The translations under genes were made by a program, and so were the position numbers. The notes beneath the pieces were generated by a model. That model did no database searches and was not told the DNA's origin. It saw nothing but the letters and a program-made list of their open reading frames with translations. From positions 1 to 14,625 of the forward strand of contig CBFFYP010000096.1 of the NCBI GenBank assembly GCA_965646165.1: a DNA stretch of 14,625 bases, given 5' to 3'. Below are positions 8,115-14,625 of the stretch, piece after piece. The stretch comes from MGBC114844 sp910585855 (GTDB taxonomy: Bacteria; Bacillota; Clostridia; Lachnospirales; Lachnospiraceae). Positions within the stretch are counted from its first letter, which is position 1; every line of letters begins with the position of its first letter.

Positions 8115-8239
8115 AAGTGGGATGTTAGAAAAAGAGCCATTCCATTTGGCAAAAAGTAGTTTTGGCAGTTAAATATAAAGAGAGAAAATTTAGACAGAAT
8201 GGGAAGTGACGAGAGCTAGAAAATCAGGAGAAATGAAAT

Positions 8240-8983
8240 ATGGGTGATATACAAAATAGTTTAAGACGTATTTTATGTGAATTATTAAAAGACGCAGAGG
8301 TTCAGGAAGATATTAAAAAAATTGTCAGAAAGGATAAGGAACAGGAGAAGGAATTTCAAAAGAAGATTGAACAGTTAGAGAAGGAAAAAGAAGCGCTTCA
8401 TCATCAACTTGAGGAAGCAAAAATTGAGTGTGAAAGACTGCATTATAATTGTAATAAGTTAGAAAAAGAAAAAGTTGATTTAGAGAGAGAAAAAAAAGAA
8501 ATGCAAAGTTCGAAAGAGGAATTAGACAAGCGGCTTCAAGTTCAAAAAAAGGAATTTGAACCGTTTGAAGAAATTTATGAGGTTTGGCAGGGGATTTCAA
8601 AATTAGAAAAAAGCCAGAAATCTTATTTAAAAGGACTTTGTGGTTCTTGGGATATTAAGTCTTTTATTGCTTTAGGAAAGGATAAAAGCGGAATTAAGCA
8701 ATTATGGAGTTTTATTAAAGACGAAATTATGAATTCGAATCGAAAAATAGAAAATATTCGAATTTTGGCAAAATTTTTTGACTTATGTATTAGTGTTTAT
8801 AATAGTACTAATATAAGGAAAGAACGTTATGAAAAAATCGAAGTAGCAATCGGGAAGGAGTTTGATTCCAGACGATATATTAAAACATCAGAAAGTATTG
8901 TAAACGGAGTGATTCGGGAAGTAGTATTAAATGGATATTATATACAAGATGATGTGATGAAGCCGATTGTGATTGTGAGGTAG
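8240..8983 (+). CDS. Coiled-coil protein with GrpE-like C-terminal domain
   Basis: This 247-residue soluble protein probably acts as the nucleotide-exchange partner of the Hsp70-like protein encoded 5 nt downstream. Residues 22-107 form a long, highly charged coiled coil (QLEKEKEALHHQLEEAKIE and similar), the dimerising part of GrpE-type factors. A helical middle region (about 108-200) is unlike classical GrpE. The end resembles the GrpE beta-domain: G(K)EFD at 205-209, then GVIREVVLNGYYIQDDVMKP (223-242), matching the family pattern GxIxEVxxxGYxxxDxVxRPAxVxV. It is longer than housekeeping GrpE and has no dnaK/dnaJ/hrcA neighbours, so it is a paralogous, specialised factor. AGGAG stands 9 nt before the ATG. 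The GrpE relation is inferred from the C-terminus and the partner gene; the middle is unassigned. Confidence 0.75.
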   Translation: MGDIQNSLRRILCELLKDAEVQEDIKKIVRKDKEQEKEFQKKIEQLEKEKEALHHQLEEAKIECERLHYNCNKLEKEKVDLEREKKEMQSSKEELDKRLQVQKKEFEPFEEIYEVWQGISKLEKSQKSYLKGLCGSWDIKSFIALGKDKSGIKQLWSFIKDEIMNSNRKIENIRILAKFFDLCISVYNSTNIRKERYEKIEVAIGKEFDSRRYIKTSESIVNGVIREVVLNGYYIQDDVMKPIVIVR

Positions 8984-8988
8984 GAAAA

Positions 8989-11900
8989 ATGGAAAAGAAA
9001 TGGAACATTATGGAAAAAAAAGAGGTAAGAGAAAAATGTTGCCAGATGGAATCAGTGATTCAAAGTATTTTTAAATCACCAAGCAGTTGGGTAAATGGAT
9101 TTATTCGACTGGTAAGTTTGGAGGGTACTTGGTATCATCATAGGGCAACCGATATTTTTATTCCGATGGAGCAAGCCTATATTGATCAATTATATCGGGT
9201 GGATGCAAGACCGGAAAAAAATTCTCTTCGAATTAATTCTGGCATTATCGTTTGGGATTATCCAAAGGAAGAAGAAGCAGTGCAGATTCTTCCTAATCTG
9301 CCAACATCAAATATGCCAAGGACAGTTGGTACAGCCGGTTTAGGAGAACGATGCCAAAATAAAAGAATATTTTTAAAAGACGGTAATATCTATGATGGAA
9401 CGAGTAAACGAATTCGTAATTTACAGCCAAATGAAGAAGCTAGTATTTTGCAGATTTATCGTTTAGGAGATCAATATAAAAGAAAAGATACATTAACATG
9501 GAATTATGATATTTACTTATGGGCAAAAATAGGGGTGATTCCGTCTGTGTTATATGCATCGAAAGATAGCTGGAATACCATGCAGTTTTTAATCAATAAT
9601 TTTAGTCATATTGATTTTGAGGAATTTCTTTTTGGGAAAGAAAGTCCTATTAGTGTAGATAAAAAAGAAAATCAGATAAAAACAGCACAACTTGGAATGA
9701 CAAAACCAGAAATTGTTGCAAAGTCTGAACCAATGAAAAAACCAGAAACGATTGCAAAACCGGAAACAGTAGTGAAACCAGAAATGATTGCAAAGCCGGA
9801 AGCAGTGGTGAAACCAGAAATGATTGCAAAGCCGGAAGCAGTGGTGAAACCAGAAATGATTGCAAAGCCAGAAGCAGTGATGAAACCAGAAGTGATTGCA
9901 AAACCGGAAGCAGTGGTGAAACCAGAAGCGATTGTAAAGCCAGAAGCAGTGGTGAAACCAGAAGCGATTGTAAAACCGGAAGCAGTGGTGAAACCAGAAG
10001 CGATTGTAAAGCCGGAGGCAGCGGTGAAACCAGAAGCGATTGTAAAGCCGGAGGCAGTAGTGAAACCAGAAACGATTGCAAAATCGGAAGCGGTGGTAAA
10101 ACCAGAAGCAATGGTGAAACCAGAAGCGATTGTAAAACCGGAAGTTGCTGCAAAGCCAGAAAGTGCTGCTCCAAAAATAATGGAGAAATCAGAGTTTTCA
10201 GCAAAATCAAAAATTTTAAGAAATACGGAAAGTATGGAAAAAATGAATCAATATGAACAACAAAAAGAAACAGAACGATTGAATAAGACGGAGAAAATCG
10301 TTATTGTTCAGGGAGAAAGGGAAGCAAATAAAAATATGGATAAGATACAGGAATTGTTGGATTGTGATAAAAATAGATGTCGATTAGAACCATATGATAA
10401 GGATATTTTGTTTGATATTGTAAGAGGACATTGGGAATTATTTGATGAAGAAAGTCAAAAGGCAAAAGAAGTAAAAGAGAATAAAACAGAAGCTGTACCA
10501 GAAACAGAAGAGCAGTTAAAAACAGAATCATTTGTAACAGAGGAAACAAAGGAAGAGGAAACTGAGGAGAAAAATTCAGAAGAGGTAAAAACAGAGGAAA
10601 ATCAATATAAAAATTTGATTGCAAGAGATCCAAAATTAGATATTAGACCGGGTACGGTTGGAATTGATTTTGGAACAAAAAGTACTGTTGTTGTTCGGCA
10701 GGATGTTACTAATCGGATTGTACCAATTCGAATTGGTACTGGAAATTTAAGCGGTGAAGTGAAAGAGGAAGATTTTGAAAATCCAACCATTATTGAATTT
10801 ACGAATGTAAAAAAATTTATGGAGGACTATCAGAAAGAAGCAGGCAGACCACATACTTCCTGTAATGATATTTTTGTTTCCTATGATGCCTATGAAGATT
10901 TTCAAAATTGCAAGCCGGATGATTTTTATTCTTATTTTGATGAATTAAAACAGTGGGCAAATCGAGAAAAGGGGAATATTATTATTAAAGATAAGCAGAG
11001 AAAAGAATATTATTTGGGCGGTGCGATGGAGGCAGAGGAGAAGATTATCAATCCGGTTGAATTATATGCTTATTATATTGGATTATATATTAACAATATG
11101 CGAAATGGTATTTATTTAAAGTATTTGATGACGTTTCCGGTTGGATATACAAAAGAAGTGCGGGATTTTATTGCAGAAAGTTTTTATCAAGGAATTAAGA
11201 AATCACTGCCTTCTAGTATTTTAAATGATAAAGATTGTATGGATCAGTTTCGTGTAGAATTAGGGATCAGTGAACCTGCTGCCTATGCTGTTACCGCTTT
11301 AGAACAAAGCTGTTTAGATCCGAAAGATGAAACGGAACAGTTTATGTATGGAATTTTTGATTTCGGAGGCGGAACAACTGATTTTGACTTTGGAATCTGG
11401 AGAGGGGCAACGGAAGAGGAATATGAAAAGGATGCCTATGATTATGTATTGGAATGTTTTGGTGCGGATTCGGATGTGACATTGGGAGGAGAAAATATAC
11501 TGGAATTGATGGCATATGAAGTATATCAGAAAAATTTAGAAGTATTTCGGGAAAAGAAAATTACTTTTACACTTCCAACCGGAGAAAACGGTTTTGCCGG
11601 AAGTGAAACATTGCTGATTAATTCTCAGATTGCAAAAAGAAATATGTCTATTTTAAAAGAAGAACTACGTCCGTTATGGCATCAAAAGCAGGGATGGAGA
11701 AAAAAATACCAGTTGGAAAATGAATCCTCTAATGAATCGGATAAAGAGGGAATTATTGTTTCTTTGTATAATATAGATGGTGAACCTGTACCACAGTGTG
11801 TACTGGAATTTTCCAGCCAAGAATTGATAGAGTTGATAAGAAATCGGATTCAGAAAGGAATTAATAGCTTTTTCCAGTGTTTGACAAAGATGTTTTTATA

Positions 11901-12537
11901 CAGAGAAGAAGCACAGCAGGAGGGAAATATTATTTATATTTTCCTAGCAGGAAATTCAAGTAAATCTGTTTTTGTAAAAGAGTTATTCCAAAAGAAGATA
12001 GAGGAATACTATAATAAATCAATGAAAATGGGAAATGAAATGGGATCATCACGGTTTGAATTGATTGAGCCGCTAAACGGAGAAGGAAGCGGAAAAGATC
12101 ATTATATGCCAAATGCTAAAACAGGTGTAGCATACGGGCTTTTAAAGAGCCGGGACGGAAGTGCCATTAAAATTGTAAAGAATTACGAAACAGATGCTTT
12201 GCAGGAATCACGTTTTCATTATTATCTTGGAAGGGATCACAGACATCACTTTGACTGCAAGTTTTCTCCTGCAGATGTGGAGTATGGAAGATGGGTTTTA
12301 TTCCAAGGAGCAACCAGAAAAGTGGTTCGTATTTATTACAGCAATAATCCGACGGCAGATTCAAAGGCAGAACAGATGCCGATTGATAATGTTCCTTATA
12401 AAGAACTTCAGATTGAACCACAAGAAGATGGTTATCTTTTTATCCGAACAGTAGAGCCTGATATGATAGAGTATGCAGTAGCAAAAGCGACCGACGAAAT
12501 TTTAGACAGCGAAATTAAACAATGTTATTTTAACTAA
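8989..12537 (+). CDS. Hsp70/DnaK-like ATPase fused to an N-terminal unknown domain by a KPE-repeat linker
   Basis: The protein has 1182 residues, about twice a normal DnaK. Residues 1-225 form a globular, unrecognised domain. A KPExxx linker spans 239-394, followed by a charged segment rich in E and K (about 400-550). The Hsp70/actin-fold ATPase then shows phosphate-1 GIDFGTKST (558-566), connect-1 ELGISEPAAYA (757-767), phosphate-2 GIFDFGGGTTDFD (788-800) and adenosine motif IFLAGNSSKS (984-993), all intact. The tail (about 1050-1182) looks beta-rich and lacks the usual peptide-binding domain and lid, so clients are probably engaged differently, perhaps through the N-terminal domain. GAGG lies 8 nt before the ATG, overlapping the end of the GrpE-like gene. 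It is cytosolic: no signal or membrane segment. ATPase fold is confident; function as chaperone, sensor or scaffold is unknown. Confidence 0.85.
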   Translation: MEKKWNIMEKKEVREKCCQMESVIQSIFKSPSSWVNGFIRLVSLEGTWYHHRATDIFIPMEQAYIDQLYRVDARPEKNSLRINSGIIVWDYPKEEEAVQILPNLPTSNMPRTVGTAGLGERCQNKRIFLKDGNIYDGTSKRIRNLQPNEEASILQIYRLGDQYKRKDTLTWNYDIYLWAKIGVIPSVLYASKDSWNTMQFLINNFSHIDFEEFLFGKESPISVDKKENQIKTAQLGMTKPEIVAKSEPMKKPETIAKPETVVKPEMIAKPEAVVKPEMIAKPEAVVKPEMIAKPEAVMKPEVIAKPEAVVKPEAIVKPEAVVKPEAIVKPEAVVKPEAIVKPEAAVKPEAIVKPEAVVKPETIAKSEAVVKPEAMVKPEAIVKPEVAAKPESAAPKIMEKSEFSAKSKILRNTESMEKMNQYEQQKETERLNKTEKIVIVQGEREANKNMDKIQELLDCDKNRCRLEPYDKDILFDIVRGHWELFDEESQKAKEVKENKTEAVPETEEQLKTESFVTEETKEEETEEKNSEEVKTEENQYKNLIARDPKLDIRPGTVGIDFGTKSTVVVRQDVTNRIVPIRIGTGNLSGEVKEEDFENPTIIEFTNVKKFMEDYQKEAGRPHTSCNDIFVSYDAYEDFQNCKPDDFYSYFDELKQWANREKGNIIIKDKQRKEYYLGGAMEAEEKIINPVELYAYYIGLYINNMRNGIYLKYLMTFPVGYTKEVRDFIAESFYQGIKKSLPSSILNDKDCMDQFRVELGISEPAAYAVTALEQSCLDPKDETEQFMYGIFDFGGGTTDFDFGIWRGATEEEYEKDAYDYVLECFGADSDVTLGGENILELMAYEVYQKNLEVFREKKITFTLPTGENGFAGSETLLINSQIAKRNMSILKEELRPLWHQKQGWRKKYQLENESSNESDKEGIIVSLYNIDGEPVPQCVLEFSSQELIELIRNRIQKGINSFFQCLTKMFLYREEAQQEGNIIYIFLAGNSSKSVFVKELFQKKIEEYYNKSMKMGNEMGSSRFELIEPLNGEGSGKDHYMPNAKTGVAYGLLKSRDGSAIKIVKNYETDALQESRFHYYLGRDHRHHFDCKFSPADVEYGRWVLFQGATRKVVRIYYSNNPTADSKAEQMPIDNVPYKELQIEPQEDGYLFIRTVEPDMIEYAVAKATDEILDSEIKQCYFN
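9703..10170 (+). repeat. In-frame 18-bp tandem repeat encoding 26 KPExxx hexapeptides
   Basis: Twenty-six consecutive hexapeptides occupy residues 239-394 of the Hsp70-like protein. Most read KPEAVV, KPEAIV or KPEMIA, and alternation gives a 36-bp super-period. Two copies carry KSE instead of KPE. DNA copies are close to identical in the middle and diverge at the edges, as in an array that expands by slippage or unequal crossover. The unit is a multiple of three, so copy changes keep the frame. Regular proline with alternating charge suggests a stiff, extended spacer like that of TonB. Confidence 0.9.
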
Positions 12538-12560
12538 AGGGAAGAAAATAAAAGGATAAA

Positions 12561-12611
12561 TCAAAAAGGGATTTGCTTTGAAATAGAATTTCCTTGCAAA
12601 TCTCTTTTTGA
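12561..12611 (+). terminator. Strong stem-loop after the Hsp70-like gene, possible terminator
   Basis: TCAAAAAGGGATTTGC (12561-12576) pairs with GCAAATCTCTTTTTGA (12596-12611) over 16 bp with one G-T wobble, around a 19-nt loop. The T-rich part is within the 3' arm and no further T-run follows, so termination may be partial. It separates the chaperone pair from the NUDIX gene, whose ribosome site starts about 13 nt later. No separate promoter was found for the NUDIX gene, so it may serve as an attenuating or processing hairpin in one long transcript. Confidence 0.6.
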
Positions 12612-12635
12612 CTAAAAAAATAAGAAAGGGACAAT

Positions 12636-13094
12636 ATGCGTCTGTCAAGTCTATGTTATTTAGAGCAGAATGGGAAATATCTGATGATGTATCGGAATAA
12701 AAAGTCGAATGATCTCAATCAGGGAAAATGGATTGGCATCGGGGGAAAATTTGAAGAAGGCGAAACACCGGAAGAATGTATGATTCGGGAAGTGAAAGAG
12801 GAAACAGGATTTTCATTGATTCGGTATCGTTACAGGGGATTAGTAACATTTGTACAGGAGGGACAGGAAACAGAATATATGCATCTTTTTACTGCAGATC
12901 AGTGGGAAGGTGTACCAATAGAATGTACAGAGGGAACGCTTTCTTGGATAAAAAAAGAAGAAGTATCAAAACTTGATATTTGGGAAGGAGATCGGGTGTT
13001 TTTTCAACTTTTAAACGAGAGGCAGGAGTATTTTTCTTTAAAACTATGTTATATTGGGGAAGAACTTGCGGATGTCGTTTGTTATCCTAAATAG
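12636..13094 (+). CDS. NUDIX hydrolase, MutT-like
   Basis: The 152-residue protein has a complete Nudix box at residues 37-59, fitting G-x5-E-x7-REUxEExGU: G37, E43, then REVKEETGF (51-59). Its acidic residues bind Mg2+ for hydrolysis of nucleoside diphosphate-linked substrates. GKWIGIGGKFEEGE just before it and the overall length resemble MutT/8-oxo-dGTP diphosphatase-type members, but substrate cannot be decided from this motif. AAAGGG stands 5-6 nt before the ATG. It heads a compact group of three genes with a small acidic protein and a HipA-like kinase; the association with these, rather than with DNA-repair genes, is unusual. The gene is intact. Confidence 0.9.
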   Translation: MRLSSLCYLEQNGKYLMMYRNKKSNDLNQGKWIGIGGKFEEGETPEECMIREVKEETGFSLIRYRYRGLVTFVQEGQETEYMHLFTADQWEGVPIECTEGTLSWIKKEEVSKLDIWEGDRVFFQLLNERQEYFSLKLCYIGEELADVVCYPK

Positions 13095-13129
13095 ATATGG
13101 AAAAAAGTGATAAAGAGTGGGGTGATGGA

Positions 13130-13372
13130 ATGATATTCCAAGATTTTGAAATGTGTGATGCACTGGAGGAATTAGATGATGAAAATTTGCCGGATGAAGA
13201 ATTTATCCGAAGACAGGCGGAACGGCTGAACCAATGCAGCAGCACACGGATTAAAGAGGATATGTTAGATTATATAATTACTTTAATCAATAATGAATTT
13301 GGGGGAGAAACCGAAGAGGATGCAATTAGAAATTGGGATAAGTATAAAGCAAAACATAAAGTAAATAGGTGA
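13130..13372 (+). CDS. Small acidic protein of unknown function upstream of a HipA-like kinase
   Basis: With the start chosen here the product has 80 residues, is strongly acidic in its first third (ALEELDDENLPDEEF), and is probably all-helical. The middle, IKEDMLDYIITLINNEFGGE, could pack against a partner. No DNA-binding motif, signal peptide or membrane segment is visible. The ATG at 13130 is preferred because GGGGTGAT, close to the full anti-Shine-Dalgarno match GAGGTGAT, lies just upstream. An earlier in-frame ATG at 13097 would add 11 residues but has no ribosome site. Its stop codon overlaps the AGGTGA ribosome site of the kinase gene, which starts 3 nt later, so translation is coupled. 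It may be a regulator or partner of that kinase. I do not recognise the family. Confidence 0.7.
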   Translation: MIFQDFEMCDALEELDDENLPDEEFIRRQAERLNQCSSTRIKEDMLDYIITLINNEFGGETEEDAIRNWDKYKAKHKVNR

Positions 13373-13375
13373 TTT

Positions 13376-14491
13376 ATGGCAGACAGAGAATTTTTAGAAA
13401 GTGAGTATTATTTAAAATATAAGGATGAAATTGTACTTCAATTTGATACAAAATTAAAAACGGTTTGTGTTTTTAATCATGAATTAATTCCTTTATCGAT
13501 AAAAAACCGCAGAGATTATGGGATGATTATTAGTTTTTGTTCCGATCGCATGTTGATGACAAATCGTGAGTATTGTAAGGAAATCTTACTTTCCTGTGGG
13601 ATTGATGATCAAAGTGATATCAATATTTGTATTTTAAGCCGAGCATTGAGTTTCCGAGATAATTATTGGATTTGTTCAAAATATTCTGCTGAAACTTGGG
13701 AAGAAGTTAATCTGTATGAAAATGAATTTTCATTGAAAATAGCGGATGTGGCATTGACCGGAAATTTGCAGGATGTAGATTTAAATGATGCCGTTGGAGA
13801 TCGAATTTATACTGGAGAATTGACAAATAAAGGGATTCGTGCAAAGTGCTTTCTTCGAACTTCAAAAGGAATTGTTTTAATAAAATATGAAAAGATAAAG
13901 GAGATTATGTCGGAAATTATTGTTTATTATTTGGCTCGGTTTTTAAATATTCCTTGCAGCCGGTATATTTATTCAAAAGTAAATGGCAGGGATTGTTCTG
14001 TTTGCCAGATTAAGACATCGGAAACATTAGGATTAGTACCTTATCGGGATATGATGTCCTATTATGATACAAATCTTATGACTTATGATGGTTTGCCTTA
14101 TTTAAAATATATGCAGATCGATCCGGTTGGATTTTTAAAAATGCATGTATTAGATTATATTACTTTAAATACGGATCGAAATCGAGATAATTTTGGGATT
14201 TTGCTTTGGAATGGAAAAATGCATTCTCTTTATCCTTTATTTGATCATGATTCTTGTTTCAAAGGAAAATCAACACGAGGATTGTATTTTCCTACTGGAT
14301 TGTCTTATGCCGAGTCTTTGAAGATGATAAAAAAAGATTATACGTATTGGTATAATTGTATTCGGGCAGATATTGAAAATTTTCAGAAATCTATGTTGGT
14401 TCAGGAAAATATTGATTTGTTTTTAAAATATAAGTCTTATGAGGAATATTGTGATATGATGAATCGGGTGGGGGAGTTGATGCAGCCTTAA
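13376..14491 (+). CDS. HipA-like protein kinase
   Basis: This 371-residue soluble protein has the features of the HipA/PI3K-like Ser/Thr kinase fold in its C-terminal two thirds: a candidate ATP-binding lysine in VLIKYE (K170), the helix glutamate near SEIIVYYLARFLNI (E180), the catalytic loop NTDRNRDNFGIL (D267, N272), and the metal-binding PLFDHD (D290). The first 140 residues are a divergent domain without a clear match. Canonical HipA is about 440 residues and is paired with a HipB repressor with a helix-turn-helix; here the upstream partner is a small acidic protein lacking one, so this is not a classical hipBA toxin-antitoxin. AGGTGA, overlapping the previous stop, supports the ATG. It is the last gene of the run. 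The target is unknown; EF-Tu or GltX-type targets of other HipA kinases should not be assumed. Confidence 0.78.
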   Translation: MADREFLESEYYLKYKDEIVLQFDTKLKTVCVFNHELIPLSIKNRRDYGMIISFCSDRMLMTNREYCKEILLSCGIDDQSDINICILSRALSFRDNYWICSKYSAETWEEVNLYENEFSLKIADVALTGNLQDVDLNDAVGDRIYTGELTNKGIRAKCFLRTSKGIVLIKYEKIKEIMSEIIVYYLARFLNIPCSRYIYSKVNGRDCSVCQIKTSETLGLVPYRDMMSYYDTNLMTYDGLPYLKYMQIDPVGFLKMHVLDYITLNTDRNRDNFGILLWNGKMHSLYPLFDHDSCFKGKSTRGLYFPTGLSYAESLKMIKKDYTYWYNCIRADIENFQKSMLVQENIDLFLKYKSYEEYCDMMNRVGELMQP

Positions 14492-14494
14492 ATG

Positions 14495-14625
14495 TTAGTT
14501 AGGGGGGAGGGGACGCCAGATTCGAAAACGATGGGCAGCCTGCTGTTCCGGTTTCCAAAAAGCAAGAAGTTCTAAGACTTCTGCCGTTTCATTCATCCAG
14601 CCGGACAGACCGGGGCGCAATTCGC
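14495..14625 (-). repeat. Partial repeat element with a coding-like reading, cut by the window end
   Basis: The element begins with GAGGGGACGC (14507-14516), as does the one at 2110, and ends at the window edge inside ACCGGGGCGCAATTCGC, shared with 7782-7798. On the minus strand one frame is open for 42 codons from the edge to a TAA at 14495, starting ELRPGLSGW and ending RIWRPLPPN. The corresponding frame of the copy at 7689-7820 starts ELRPGSSGL. This may be the 3' end of a small gene or a conserved repeat whose reading frame is incidental. It lies tail-to-tail with the kinase gene, 3 nt beyond its stop. Confidence 0.5.

Noticed and set aside
9703..10170. CRISPR-like periodic repeat
   Set aside because: The 18-bp units are contiguous with no spacers and stay in the coding frame, so it is a protein-coding tandem repeat.
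9650..10210. Long minus-strand open frame, rich in leucine, proline and serine
   Set aside because: It is the complement of the KPExxx hexapeptide array; its length comes from the repeat's codon pattern and it has no independent ribosome site.
12608..12636. TTGACT box at 12608 as a promoter for the NUDIX gene
   Set aside because: A -10 box at normal spacing would overlap the NUDIX start codon, leaving no room for its ribosome binding site.

Overview
The window looks like a low-G+C Gram-positive chromosome, most likely a Clostridia/Lachnospiraceae-type gut anaerobe. The basis is A/T-rich codon use, strong AGGAGG-type ribosome binding sites, sigma-A-like promoters and the gene families present; no ribosomal or other marker gene confirms it. 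No tRNA, rRNA, CRISPR array, transposase or integrase was seen.

Layout. (1) 1-2103: a MarR-type regulator and a MATE efflux pump overlap by 4 bp behind one promoter, which carries a near-perfect operator palindrome, so they probably form a self-regulated drug-efflux operon. (2) 2104-2304: a structured inverted-repeat element. (3) 2305-7487, minus strand: a two-gene operon of a small 135-residue-type protein and a very large DUF4132 protein. Both are damaged. The small gene has a one-base frameshift and an in-frame TAA. The large gene has a TAG in the middle of its DUF4132 domain, 55 further in-frame codons that still match the domain, and then loses its 3' end beside the repeat element. (4) 7488-8239: the divergent intergenic region, holding a promoter for each direction and a long imperfect palindrome (about 320 nt) made of two inverted copies of one module. 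(5) 8240-12537, plus strand: a coiled-coil protein with a GrpE-like C-terminus, followed 5 nt later by a 1182-residue protein with an Hsp70/actin-fold ATPase domain, an unrecognised N-terminal domain and a 26-copy KPExxx hexapeptide linker. (6) 12636-14491: a NUDIX hydrolase, a small acidic protein and a HipA-like kinase, tightly packed, after a strong stem-loop. (7) 14492-14625: the start of another repeat element, cut by the window edge.

How it may work together. The GrpE-like/Hsp70-like pair resembles a dedicated, non-housekeeping chaperone machine: an ATPase and its exchange factor, with the ATPase tethered to a likely client- or target-binding N-terminal domain. It sits divergently from the DUF4132 operon, and DUF4132 proteins are known from chaperone/MoxR-vWA-type accessory systems. 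The locus is therefore a candidate multi-component system whose DUF4132 arm appears to be decaying in this strain. The repeat elements at 2108-2284, 7689-8010 and 14507-14625 flank or separate these modules and share short sequences, so they may be a dispersed family.
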